Notes: a model not told the origin generated them from the sequence alone. DNA of 64,000 nt from Lathyrus oleraceus (GCF_024323335.1 NC_066579.1:360096665-360160664); one strand, 5' to 3'; shown: positions 35,349 to 46,982, numbered from the stretch's first letter. Numbers and translations: made by a program.

Positions 35349-35362
35349 TGGTATCAAGAGCT
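35349..35362 (+). other. SIRE primer binding site
   Basis: TGGTATCAAGAGCT follows the LTR end by two bases; copia-type Met tRNA PBS with one extra A compared with TGGTATCAGAGC. Confidence 0.85.
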
Positions 35363-35382
35363 CCGGTTCACTCCGTGCTTCA

Positions 35383-37388
35383 TGTAACACCCCAAAATTT
35401 GCCCTCCTCATTCATGCATTCACTTTTTAGGTCATTTAGCATTTCATACCACATTGCATCATGTCAATCGCAATTAGCTCCAAGAAGCTCGGACATCATC
35501 CAGGACACTTTGCAGGTTCTATTTAGATGGTCAGTCCACACAAGGAAAAGACTTGAGGTACTACCAACAGGTCCAAATGGGGCCTATTCACCGTGCGAAT
35601 CGCCAGGCTGGAAGAAGCAAGAATCTGTTGCTTAGCTATCATGCTCGCTAGGCGAGCAGATGCTTCGCCTTGCGAAAAAGTACTGCCATGCTCACTAGGC
35701 GAGCAGATCCTTCGCTAGGCGAAGGGCGCATATTGCAGAACATAACAGAAAAGTTTTGGGCTTGAGCTGTCCTCATTCAAAGCCCACAAGCTGCGAAATT
35801 TGGTCTATAAATACCAGAGTGGTCAATGAAATAAGGGGTGAACACAGGCTGAACCGAAAAGACCAGAGACTGGAGAAAGAGACCTAGGAACTACTCTGCA
35901 GCAACCTTCAGGCAACTCTGAGAAGTTCACTCCGCCTCACACAAACCCTATTATTACTTTGCAGATCCAGCCGTACCATTCAATCTTAATCAGTCTCTCT
36001 CATCAGGTATGCCTTTGTTCCTATTACTTTACGCCTTGAATTTGAATATTATGAACGTATGAGGTAATATCAGGTTTTGCCCACGGGTTCGAATAGGCAT
36101 GAATGTGTAACAATACCTTGAATGTTTTAATCGTTTTCGTTTATGAGATGGATACCACAGGGTTTCGAATCATAAAGATCGAACTGTTATCAAGGAGGAA
36201 TCCAAAACCCGCAGGCCTTCGCTAGCCGCTTCGCTAGGCGAGCCTGTAGCGAAACTTCGCTAAGCCTTCGCTAGGCAAAGCAGTCGCGAACGTGACAGTA
36301 TTTGCTTTTTGTTCTGTTTTGTTCTAACCTGTCTTGTGCTTCCATGGCATTGTTTTCCCTAGATTTCATCTTGTTTGTCTAACCTTTTGTCGAGTTTTTG
36401 TGAGGACTCACATACTTTTGCAGGGATACCATGCGGAGGTTTATTCTGATTACTCGTATTGACTGATTTTCTTTGATGATCTAGCTGGAGAGATCTCAGG
36501 GTTGCTAATCCTTTAATTGCTGTAACTTCGGATCTTTATCCGTGTGGTAATTTTTTCCCTTTCTCGTACTTTATCGCTTTCTTAGCTGGAAGACCTCGAT
36601 AGGAGGCAATGTTTGAGCCCCTTGGTGGCATTTTACTTTAAGATACATGTTTTGTGTGGTGTGATCGCTTCCCCATAGGACACGAGGCTTCAGATAGTCT
36701 CCCGTTTGCATGGCAATTAAGGTAGCACTGTTCCTTCGCCTAGGACTTCCTTTTTTGCATGCGCGTTCCTACAACGCGAACAAACCCTAAAACCCAAAGC
36801 AACATGTTATCTCCTTCAACTACAGGCGAGTAAGTCTCCAAAGGTCGAGCATCCGGTAGAGTGCGTAGTAACGTTGTTCGTCCAAAACCCAATCCATAAC
36901 CCCGTAGTTAGCCGAACTACGACTTGCTCTGATTCTCATTCCAGATGAGATACGTAGGCATAAGACGCGATGTCTTAGCGAGCACACATCCCCTCAACCC
37001 ATAGGTCAGCCGAGCTACGAAGACTCTGATTCTCATATTCAGGTGAGATACGTATGTAGTGGATGCGACATCCGCGCGAGTCATTTTCATTTAACCCTTT
37101 TTTTTTGGTAAACAGCACAAGATAAACTCACACCCTTTAGACAAGAACCACAAAAGTGGATCCCGTAGAGTACTATGGATGTGTGGGGGTGCTAATACCT
37201 TCCCTTCGCATAACCGACTCCCGAACCCAAGATTTGGTTGCGAGACCCCGTCTTGTCCTTTCCTTTTTCAGGTTTACTTCGAGCGTTTCCTTTCCCTCCT
37301 TTGGGATGAATAACGCACGGTGGCGACTCTTCTGTCATTTTCTTTCGTCGGTTGTTTTCTCGCACACTGTATTTTTCAGGTTGCGACA
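35383..37388 (+). repeat. Ogre-C 5' LTR
   Basis: 2006 bp, TG...CA. It contains clustered palindromes built on TCGCTAGGCGA both upstream (35640-35730) and downstream (36215-36295) of its TATA box. The block from GGGGGTGCTAATACCTTCCC to CGCACGGTGGCGACTC near the end resembles the corresponding U5 part of Ogre-A and Ogre-B. Confidence 0.95.
35806..35813 (+). promoter_or_regulatory. TATA box of Ogre-C LTR
   Basis: GGTCTATAAATACCAG, repeated in the 3' LTR at 45373-45380. Position within the LTR fits a U3 promoter. Confidence 0.65.
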
Positions 37389-37390
37389 GC

Positions 37391-37408
37391 TGGCGACTCT
37401 GCTGGGGA
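37391..37408 (+). other. Ogre-C primer binding site
   Basis: TGGCGACTCTGCTGGGGA two bases after the LTR, the same as in Ogre-A. Confidence 0.92.
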
Positions 37409-38378
37409 CTTAAGAAGTTGACCTCTTGCTGGTCCATCTTCCCTAAGCGAGTCCCTCCTAGCTTGTGTGATTTTCTTGTTTATTGGGTGTTCATGCTTTT
37501 GTACATTTATTTACTTATCTGCTTGCATTCATCTGCTGTATCTGTTGTTTGTTTGTTGGGATGGGGTGTTCTATGAGAGATAAGCCCGTTACCCAGGCTT
37601 GAGTGTACACATAGGTTTTAGAGTGGATAATCATGAGGCTTGCGTGGCATGTTGCTACGTTAAGTCGTTCGTGAAGAACCACACCCAGACGAGGTTTCTT
37701 TTGGATATATTATGTCCTACGGATGTTCCGTAACGACATGATGTTCCTTTAGAAATCGTCGACTCTGGTGACCATTTCCCGAGAACTCAGTCGAGGCCTC
37801 TCCTCCGAGACGTGATTATATTAGCTCTGGTGGGCGCATTCTCACTGATCAATCCGAGGACCCCGAGATTGGGAACTTGCTTTAGGATGTCCTGTTGAGG
37901 GGAGTCAGTGGAGGTCTTTTATCTTGTAATAATGCCAAACCTTCAGTGGTAAACGTATTATTCGCGACTGAAGGGCTGAAGTTGACGAACTTCTGTTCTT
38001 AGAACCTACCAGTGAGGGGCGGGCTAAATTCAGGAAACCTTAACCTCCAACCAACCCGGTTTTTTGGAGCAGAGCTTTGATCTTGTATTATATTCCTCAG
38101 TGGTTTTCTCTTCAGACAGTGTAACCCGACAGACGTTCAAGCAGATACAGCAATCCTGATTGACATGCCACTGCATTGCATTCACATCATCACATCATTC
38201 TGCATTCATATCATTTAACACATGTTTATCTATTCCCGGGGGTTTATATCTTCTTCTTGATTCCAATCGGGGTTTTCTTCTTACACTATTTATCAAATGT
38301 GAGACTGGAATCAAGAGGGTAGAATGCCCTTTGGAATTGATAAACATGTCATTGCATTTGCATATCCATTAGCATGTC
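37409..38378 (+). other. Ogre-C leader; gag and most of protease absent
   Basis: About 1 kb of untranslated leader sequence. No gag-like reading can be found here; compare Ogre-A, where ORF1 and gag together take 3.8 kb. The junction between leader and protease-end sequence lies roughly at 38100-38380 and probably marks a large internal deletion in an ancestor. Confidence 0.65.
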
Positions 38379-38632
38379 ATGCATAACAGGTACCGCCGTG
38401 GTGTTCTCATTTTGTTTGGTCAGATCTCTACAACTTCAACACTTCAGACTCATCAGGGGCCGATTACTTTCTCCAGCGTTGGCATCTTTCAGTATGGCCA
38501 GGTATCAGCAATCAATGAAGAAGATGGGGATAGTGATTGTGACATTGACAACTGGGTGCGTCCGAGGATCCCGGGTGAAGTCATCAACAATTAGTATTCT
38601 GAGGAGATTGTCCAAGTCACTCTTCTTGAAGA
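38379..38632 (+). pseudogene. Ogre-C exon upstream of intron (end of protease region)
   Basis: The frame gives QTHQGPITFSSVGIFQYGQV, DGDSDCDIDNWVRPRIPGEV and, after one in-frame TAG at 38592, YSEEIVQVTLLEE. In Ogre elements this segment links protease to RT. It ends in GA just before GTAATTTT. Joined to 38881 the reading continues in frame into the RT exon, which argues that this is a true exon despite the stop. Confidence 0.65.
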
Positions 38633-38880
38633 GTAATTTTCTTTGTTTATTCATACATGTCCAAGTCTTACGTTCCGCCCAGGGCGTAACGACTCATTGT
38701 AGGGCTCATCTATGTGACACTTGCATTTTTTATCATAAATAAAGGACGTCTTTTTGCATTCAAATATTTCGTTCCCTGTCTTTCTATTTTTGCAGTTTTT
38801 CAAAATAAAAAAAATGGCAATGTTTTGTTTAGTTTTCACTTCTTGTTCACACTCATAAGCACATACCGTCACTCATGCAG
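38633..38880 (+). other. Putative Ogre intron (248 bp)
   Basis: GTAATTTT at 38633 and CACTCATGCAG ending at 38880 make canonical GT...AG borders. The interior is T-rich with stops. Codon phase is preserved: the last two bases of exon 1 (GA) plus the first of exon 2 (A) give Glu, followed by TGC ACA ACA. An intron between protease and RT is a known peculiarity of Ogre elements. Confidence 0.75.
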
Positions 38881-41800
38881 ATGCACAACACCGGATCCTA
38901 TTGATAACGGTTCTGCTACGGCTCGTTTCGACTTTGAAAATCCAATCTTTCAAGCTGAAGAAGAGGGTGATGAAGACTGTGAACTCCCTGAAGAACTTAC
39001 CAGGTTATTAAAACAAGAGGAAAGGGTCATTCAACCGCATCAAGAGTCTGTTGAAGTGATTAATCTCGGCACCGAGGACGCCAAGAGAGAAATCAAGATA
39101 GGGGCTGCTTTGAGAGATGATGTGAAGAAAGGGCTGATTGAATTGCTGCAAGAGTATGTTGACATCTTTGCCTGGTCTTATCAGGACATGCCCGGGCTGG
39201 ACACGGACATCGTGGTACACCGCTTGCCTCTCAAAGAAGGTTGTCCTCCGGTCAAGCAGAAGCTCAGAAGAACAAGACCAGAGATGGCTGTCCAGATAGA
39301 GGAAGAAGTGCAAAAGCAGTTGGATGCAGGGTTTCTAGCAGTCACCAATTATCCGCCATGGGTTGCAAACATCGTCCCAGTACCTAAGAAGGATAGAAAG
39401 GTACGGGTGTGTGTCGACTACCGGGATCTGAACAGAGCTAGCCCTAAAGATGATTTCCCATTACCTCACATCGACGTTTTGGTGGATAATACAGCTCAGT
39501 TCTCGGTATTCTCCTTCATGGATGGTTTTTCTGGCTATAACCAAATCAAGATGGCACCAGAAGACATGGAGAAGACAACTTTCATAACCCCATGGGGCAC
39601 CTTCTGCTACAAGGTGATGCCGTTTGGTCTGAAAAATGCCGGAGCAACATATCAACGAGCTATGGTGACTATGTTCCATGATATGATTCATCATGAAATC
39701 GAAGTTTATGTGGACGATTTGATTGCCAAATCTCAGACAGAAGAAGAACATTTGGTGAATCTGCAAAAATTGTTTGAACGGTTAAGGAAATTCAAACTGA
39801 GACTTAATCCGAACAAGTGCACTTTCGGGGTGAGATCGGGAAAATTGCTGGGTTTTATTGTTAGCGGAAAAGGGATTGAGGTGGATCCCGACAAAGTAAA
39901 AGCGATACAGGAAATGCCAGAGCCAAGAACAGAGAAGCAAGTCCGTAGTTTCTTAGGGAGGTTGAACTACATTGCAAGGTTCATCTCTCACCTAACAACC
40001 ACGTGTGAGCCAATTTTCAAATTGCTGAGGAAAGATCAGGCTATCAGGTGGAATGAAGATTGTCAAAGGGCTTTCGAGAAGATAAAAGAGTATCTACAGA
40101 AACCTCCAATCCTTATACCTCCAGTTCCTGGGAGACCTCTGATAATGTACCTGTCAGTGACTGAGAACTCGATGGGGTGTGTATTGGGACAGCATGACGA
40201 GTTTGGTCGAAAAGAGCATGCCATATACTACCTTAGCAAAAAGTTTACCGACTGTGAAATCAAATATTCGCAGCTTGAGAAAACTTGCTGTGCTTTGGCC
40301 TGGGCTGCTCGCCGACTGAGGCAGTATATGTTGAACCATACTACCTTGTTGATTTCTAAGATGGATCCAGTCAAATACATATTCGAGAAGCCAACTCTCA
40401 CCGGAAGGGTGGCTCGTTGGCAAATGGTACTGACAGAGTATGATATCCAGTATACATCCCAGAAAGCCATCAAAGGGAGTATTCTGTCAGACTATCTTGC
40501 TCAGCAGCCGATTGATGATTATGAGCCGATGAAGTTTGATTTTCCAGATGAAGACATCATGTTCCTCAAGATGAAAGACTGTGAAGAGCCAGTTATTGAG
40601 GAGGGACCTGATCCAAACGAAAAGTGGACTTTGTTGTTTGATGGGGCTGTCAACACCAGAGGAAGTGGAATTGGTGCTGTCATTACAACTTCGAAAGGTG
40701 CCCACATACCTTTCACCGCTCGTTTGACTTTTGAGTGCACAAATAATGAAGCTGAGTACGAGGCCTGTATTTTGGGTATTGAGCAAGCCATTGATTTGAG
40801 AATCAAGACTCTGGACATCTTCGGAGATTCAGCTCTGGTGATCAATCAGGTGAATGGTGATTGGAATACTCTCCAGCCCACTCTGGTCCCCTACAGAGAC
40901 TACACGAGAAGACTGTTGACTTTCTTCACAATAGTAAAATTGTATCATATACCTCGTGATGAGAACCAGATGGCAGACGCACTTGCTACTCTATCCTCCA
41001 TGATCAAGGTAATTCGTTGGAACCATGCTCCCAGGATCGATGTGATGCGCCTTGACAGGGCCGCATAAGTGTTTGCTGCTGAACTGGTAGTCGACAACAA
41101 GCCTTGGTATCACGATATCAAGTGCTTTCTGAAGAATCAAGAGTACCCTACAGGGGTATCCAACAACGACAGAAAGACTTTGAGAAGATTGGCAGGCAGT
41201 TTCTTCTTGAACAAAGACAATGTGCTGTATAAGAGGAACTTCGACATGGTTTTTCTCAGATGCGTGGATAGACACGAGGCGGACATGTTAATGCAGGAAG
41301 TTCATGAAGGTTCCTTCGGTACTCATGCCGCAGACATGCAATGGCTAAGAAATTGTTGAGAGCGGGTTATTATTGGATGACCATGGAATCAGATTGCTTC
41401 AAATATGCTCGGAAGTGTCATAAATGCCAGATTTATGCTGATAAGGTGCATGTGCCGCCAAATCCTCTGAATGTGATGACTTCGCCGTGGCCGTTTGCTA
41501 TGTGGGGCATTGACATGATTGGAAAGATTGAGCCGACTGCTTCCAATGGGCATCGCTTCATCCTTGTTGCCATCGACTATTTCACCAAGTGGGTCGAAGC
41601 AACGTCATTCGTAAATGTCACCAGACATGTGGTTGCCCGTTTCATCAAGAAAGAAATCATTTGTCGCTATGGGATTCCCAAAAGAATCATTACTGATAAT
41701 GGTTCTAATCTCAACAACAAAATGATGAAGGAGTTGTGTCAGAACTTCAATATTCAGCATCACAATTCTTCCCCTTACCGCCCTAAGATGAACGGCGCTG

Positions 41801-42354
41801 TTGAGGTGGCAAATAAGAACATAAAGAAGATTGTGCAGAAGATGGTCGTCACGTACAGAGATTGGCATGAGATGCTACCCTTCGCCTTGCACGGGTACCG
41901 TACTTCAGTACGTACGTCGATTGGGGCAACCCCTTACTCCCTGGTGTATGGTATGGAAGCAGTCCTACCTGTTGAAGTGGAGATTCCTTCTCTAAGAGTC
42001 CTGTTGGATGTCAAGTTAGACGAAGCCGAATGGATTCAGACAAGGTTCAATGAGTCGAGTCTTATCGAAGAGAAGCGAATGACAGCCATTTGTCATGGGC
42101 AGTTGTATCAGAGTCGGATGAAGAGAGCCTTTGATCAGAAAGTGCGTCCTCGTTGTTTCCAAGTCGGAGATTTAGTGTTGAAAAGGATCCTTCCTCCTCA
42201 GACAGATCACAGGGGCAAGTGGACTCCTAACTATGATGGACCGTATATTGTCACCAAGGCTTTTGATGGTGGGGCCTTAATGCTTGCAACTATGGATGGT
42301 GAAAACTTCACTTCCCCTGTGAACTCAGACGCAGTTAAAAAATACTTCGCATAA
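38881..42354 (+). pseudogene. Ogre-C pol: RT, RNase H, second RNase H, integrase
   Basis: The long frame (to 41068) has a linker, then RT with CVDYRDLNRASPKDDFPLPH, FSFMDGFSGYNQI, MPFGLKNAGATYQRAM and catalytic YVDD (about 39706). Gypsy RNase H follows (GRPLIMYLSVTENSMGCVLG). A second, archaeal-type RNase H of Tat elements comes next (WTLLFDGAVN, FECTNNEAEYEACILG, IFGDSALVINQ, HIPRDENQMADALA). An in-frame TAA at 41066 precedes VFAAELVVDNKPWY, and a frameshift near 41330 leads to integrase: zinc-binding CHKCQIYAD, core WGIDMIG, TDNGSNLNN, SPYRPKMNGAVE, and a C-terminal end VNSDAVKKYFA. Two lesions in an otherwise clean pol suggest recent loss or mobilisation in trans. The upstream start near 38714 lies inside the intron and is ignored. 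Confidence 0.9.
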
Positions 42355-43911
42355 AATAGACCTGCTGGACAGTAAAAAGAATAGTCCAGGCAAAAATGAG
42401 CATCCCGACGAACCAAGAAAATGAAAAGGTTCGGGCAAAAATTAGGGATTAAAAATGAAAAGATCGTACACCCGGTAAGTTGAAAACCTGAAAAGGCAAC
42501 TTAGGCAAAAATGGGTATCCCGGTGGATTGAAAACCCGAAAAGGGCGATCCAGGAAAAAGTTAGGGATTAAGCGAATGACTGCGTTCTGAGTTAGTTCTG
42601 AATCTCATCTCATGTCGATGACTGGAAATTTTCGAAAGGTAGGAAACAGTCCAATCACCTTTTCAGAAGGCTGATCATCTGGAGGATCTTGAAGACGGGC
42701 AAGTCATAGCAGAATTGGAACCCAATAGAAATCCATTTCACATTGCCATTAGATTAATTTCTATTTTTATCTTTTGTGCGATTACCTCTTTCCAGGGATT
42801 GCTTCCTGATGTAAACGCCTATTCAGAGGCCATTCAATCAATAAAATCATGTTATTCAGTATATCTCTGTTTTCATTTCATTTTACTGTTTTGTTTGCAA
42901 AAATGACGTCCGAATTTTTGATAAACATTGCATCATGACACATAAGGGCTTTACAGGTACATGCTTAATAAACATTTAAAATTGCTGTAAATTTTAAGTG
43001 CTTTGGATCGTCTATTCAGAACAGATACCCTCGGGGCATTTCCTTAAAATCCCCTGCAGATGATCGTGAATATCTTCCCTAGTGAAGTCGCCAACAGACG
43101 AATCTGGTGTCTTATCCCTGCAGAGCTGATCAGAGTGTTGGATTCTTCAATCCCCAGCAGGTTCTCACCACTGTACTTCCCCAAGCGTTTGTTTCAGGAC
43201 ATACACTCCCCAGTAGAGTTGACAGTGCCAGACTATATATCCCCAGCGAAGTTGACAGTGCCAGACTGTATCTTCCCAGTAGAAGTGGCTGCTCCTTAGA
43301 GTTCGAGGCCAGATCGATAATCCCAATGCCAGATCCATGGTTTCTTTCCTTGAAGTAGAACCTCGGTACCGTATCAGTGTTTGCTTCCCCTGCTGAGTCA
43401 TCTCTCGCAGATCGTGGTTTCTAGAACCACTATCGCTTTCCTCAACAGCAGGTTTTCAGCGTCGTTCTCTCCCCAGTCAGAATCTCGGCATTTCGTCATT
43501 GCTAGAACACCGTGTGGCGGGTCATTTCCCCACATAATTCTTTGCGCCGTGCATCTCCAGCAGCCTTGCTAGAGCCCAAAGGATGGTGATCATTTCCCCA
43601 GCAGATCCCCTTGCCTCAGCTTGGCATTCTACCCAGCATTTCGCATCCCCACATGTAGAATCATATTGCATTGCATTCTCCCAAATCGCGTAGCATTTCC
43701 ATTTTCATGGAGCATTACGCCATTGAAAAATTCAAACATACGCATGTAAGCATAAAACATTCTCGGTATCCCAAGTGATAAGCTAGAAGTTGTTTCCAGT
43801 ATTCAGAATGAAGATTGTTCATGACTTACCTTTATCCCCAACAAGTGTCATTGGCCCATGCGCCGCCTCTATTATCGTTCCCTATTTCTGCCGATGCCGA
43901 CAGGCATGAAG
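42355..43911 (+). other. Ogre-C 3' untranslated region, upstream part
   Basis: Non-coding. It contains repeated phrases such as GGCAAAAAT...CCCGGTGGATTGAAAACCCG (42390-42570) and short CCCCAGCAG/CCCCAGTAG-headed repeats (43150-43300, including two copies of GTTGACAGTGCCAGACT). Matches in antisense the kind of sequence seen at 61640-61760 of Ogre-B. Confidence 0.7.
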
Positions 43912-44392
43912 TTTTCCGGTATCCAGACCGAAGTGGCATTCAGGCCAGTTTTCCGGTATCCAGACCGAAGTGGCGTTCATGCCAGTTTTCCGGTATCCAG
44001 ACCGAAGTGGCATTCAGGCCAGTGTTCCGGTATCCAGACTGAAGTGGCGTTCAGGCCAATTTTCTGGTATCCAGACCGAAGTGGCATTCAGGCCAGTGTT
44101 CCGGTATCCAGACCGAAGTGGCATTCAGGCCAGTGTTCCGGTATTCAGACCGAAGTGGCGTTCAGACAAATTTTCCGGTATCCAGACCGAAGTGGCATTC
44201 AGGCCAGTGTTCCGGTATCCAGACCGAAGTGGCGTTCAGGCCAGTGTTCCGGTATCCAGACCGAAGTGGCATTCAGGCCAGTTTTCCGGTATCCAGACCG
44301 AAGTGGCATTCAGGCCAGTGTTCCGGTATTCAGACCGAAGTGGCATTCAGGCCAATTTTCCGGTATTCAGACCGAAGTGGCGTTCAGGCCAA
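43912..44392 (+). repeat. Minisatellite, 13 copies of a 37-bp unit
   Basis: Units begin TTTTCCGGTATCCAGACC or TGTTCCGG and end GGCCAG or GGCCAA. I counted 13 exact-length units with 0-5 differences each. The unit contains no TAA, TAG or TGA in any forward frame, so all three frames stay open, and three units (111 bp) give a 37-residue protein period. These frames are a by-product, not genes. Confidence 0.96.
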
Positions 44393-44596
44393 TTTTCCGA
44401 TGTTCAGATCGAAGAATTTTCCGACGTTCAGGTCGACGCAACTTGTGGCATTCAGGCCAATTTTCCGATGTTCAGATCGAAGAAGTTTCCGACGTTCAGG
44501 TTAACACAACTTGTGGCATTCAGGCCAATTTTCCGATGTTCAGATCAAAGAAGTTTCCGACGTTCAGGTCGACGCAACTTGTGGCATTCAGGCCAG
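44393..44596 (+). repeat. Second tandem array, 3 copies of a 68-bp unit
   Basis: Each unit starts TTTTCCGATGTTCAGATC and ends TTGTGGCATTCAGGCCA. The start and end are those of the 37-bp unit with about 31 bp inserted between, so the longer unit probably derives from the shorter. Degenerate half units (TTCAGACCGA, TTCAGACTGA) continue to about 44760. Confidence 0.93.
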
Positions 44597-44949
44597 CCTC
44601 TCGGTGTTCAGACCGATATTAATAATCTCATATCTCCCGATGTTCAGATCGAAGTCCTTTCCAGTATTCAGACTGATGAGCGGCATTCAGGCCATGGTTA
44701 TTTCTGTGTTACCATTTATTTTGGTATCCAAGTTAACATTCTTTTTTGGTATTCAGACTGACTCTCACCGTACCAGACGGATCCTTCTTTCAAGACCACC
44801 TCTTTGCCGATTCTGACAGGCATTGTTACTTCACTTCTCTTCAGTGCAAATTTTTGGGCTTTTATTGTATTCAATCCCTTAATACCTCGAAAGTACGAAA
44901 GCCGCTGCCATCTTCTTTCCGGGTCTCCAGTTGATTGAATAGGGGCAGC

Positions 44950-46957
44950 TGTAACACCCCAAAATTTGCCCTCCTCATTCATGCATTCACTTTTTAGGTC
45001 ATTTAGCATTTCATACCACATTGCATCATGTCAATCGGAATTAGCTCCAAGAAGCTCGGACATCATCCAGGACACTTTGCAGGTTCTATTTAGATGGTCA
45101 GTCCACACAAGGAAAAGACTTGAGGTACTACCAACAGGTCCAAATGGGGCCTATTCACCGTGCGAATCGCCAGGCTGGAAGAAGCAAGAATCTGCTGCTG
45201 AGCTATCATGCTCGCTAGGCGAGCAGATGCTTCGCCTCGCGAAAAAGTACTGCCATGCTCGCTAGGCGAGCAGATCCTTCGCTAGGCGAAGGGCGCGTAT
45301 TGCAGAACATAACAGAAAAGTTTTGGGCTTGAGCTGTCCTCATTCAAAGCCCACAAGCTGCGAAATTTGGTCTATAAATACCAGAGTGGTCAATGAAATA
45401 AGGGGTGAACACTGGCTGAACCGAAAAGACCAGAGACTGGAGAAAGAGACCTAGGAACTACTCTGCAGCAACCTTCAGGCAGCTCTGAGAAGTTCACTCC
45501 GCCTCACACAAACCCTAGTATTACTTTGCAGATCCAGCCGTACCATTCAATCTTAATCAGTCTCTCTCATCAGGTATGCCTTTGTTCCTATTACTTTACG
45601 CCTTGAATTTGAATATTATGAACGTATGAGGTAATATCAGGTTTTGCCCACGGGTTCGAATAGGCATGAATGTGTAACAATACCTTGAATGTTTTAATCG
45701 TTTTCGTTTATGAGATGGATACCACAGGGTTTCGAATCATAAAGATCGAACTGTTATCAAGGAGGAATCCAAAACCCGCAGGCCTTCGCTAGCCGCTTCG
45801 CTAGGCGAGCCTGTAGCGAAGCTTCGCTAAGCCTTCGCTAGGCGAAGCAGTCGCGAACGTGACAGTATTTGCTTTTTGTTCTGTTTTGTTCTAACCTGTC
45901 TTGTGCTTCCGTGGCATTGTTTTCCCTAGATTTCATCTTGTTTGTCTAACCTTTTGTCGAGTTTTTGTGAGGACTCACATACTTTTGCAGGGATACCATG
46001 CGGAGGTTTATTCTGATTACTCGTATTGACTGATTTTCTTTGATGATCTAGCTGGAGAGATCTCAGGGTTGCTAATCCTTTAATTGCTGTAACTTCGGAT
46101 CTTTATCCGTGTGGTAATTTTTTCCCTTTCTCGTACTTTATCGCTTTCTTAGCTGGAAGACCTCGATAGGAGGCAATGTTTGAGCCCCTTGGTGGCATTT
46201 TACTTTAAGATACATGTTTTGTGTGGTGTGATCGCTTCCCCATAGGACACGAGGCTTCAGATAGTCTCCCGTTTGCATGCCAATTAAGGTAGCACTGTTC
46301 CTTCGCCTAGGACTTCCTTTTTTGCATGCGCGTTCCTACAACGCGAACAAACCCTAAAACCCAAAGCAACATGTTATCTCCTTCTACTACAGGCGAGTAA
46401 GTCTCCAAAGGTCGAGCATCCGGTAGAGTGCATAGTAACGTTGTTCGTCCAAAACCCAATCCATAACCCCGTAGTTAGCCGAACTACGGCTTGCTCTGAT
46501 TCTCATTCCAGATGAGATACCTAGGCATAAGACGCGATGTCTTAGTGAGCACACATCCCCTTAACCCATAGGTCAGGCGAGCTACGAAGACTCTGATTCT
46601 CATATTTAGGTGAGATACGTATGCAGTGGATGCGACATCCGCGCGAGTCATTTGCATTTAACCCTTTTTTTTTTTGGTAAACAGCACAAGATAAACTCAC
46701 ACCCTTTAGACAAGAACCACAAAAGTGGATCCCGTAGAGTACTATGGATGCGTGGGGGTGCTAATACCTTCCCTTCGCATAACCGACTCCCGAACCCAAG
46801 ATTTGGTTGCGAGACCCCGTCTTGTCCTTTCCTTTTTCAGGTTTACTTTGAGCGTTTCCTTTCCCTCCTTTGGGATGAATAACGCACGGTGGCGACTCTT
46901 CTGTCATTTTCTTTCGCCGGTTGTTTTCTCGCACACTGTATTTTTCAGGTTGCGACA
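44950..46957 (+). repeat. Ogre-C 3' LTR
   Basis: 2008 bp, TGTAACACCCC ... GTTGCGACA, near-identical to 35383-37388. The preceding bases GAATAGGGGCAGC are the probable polypurine tract. Confidence 0.95.
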
Positions 46958-46982
46958 CTTCAAAATACAACTTTGATAGAAA

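Larger units (their letters stand above)
35383..46957 (+). mobile_element. Ogre-C: Ogre/Tat derivative without gag, young insertion
   Basis: LTRs of about 2.0 kb begin TGTAACACCCC and end GTTGCGACA. The target duplication CTTCA is perfect (35378-35382 and 46958-46962). The Ogre PBS is present at 37391. The interior (7.56 kb) has no gag and only the end of the protease region, then RT, two RNase H domains and integrase, and a tandem-repeat-rich 3' region. LTR copies differ at few positions by eye (about 99%). Lacking gag it cannot form particles itself and must have used proteins of a complete relative. Confidence 0.95.

Noticed and set aside
37391..37408. tRNA-like 18-mer
   Set aside because: Only the complement of a tRNA 3' end; it is a primer binding site directly after an LTR. 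No tRNA gene was found in the window.
37156..37413. 85-residue ORF, repeated at 46725-46976
   Set aside because: Located at the Ogre-C LTR ends, duplicated because the LTRs are identical.
38714..38880. N-terminal 55 residues of the long Ogre-C frame
   Set aside because: This part reads through the putative intron and has no similarity; RT-linked coding starts at 38881.
43912..44392. Regular direct repeats that might be mistaken for a CRISPR array
   Set aside because: Units are contiguous with no unique spacers, and the context is a plant retrotransposon.
43815..44816. Three long overlapping plus-strand ORFs (up to 263 residues) with repeated PDRSGIQAS-type peptides
   Set aside because: All three frames are open only because the 37-bp unit lacks stop trinucleotides; there is no evidence that one frame is favoured.
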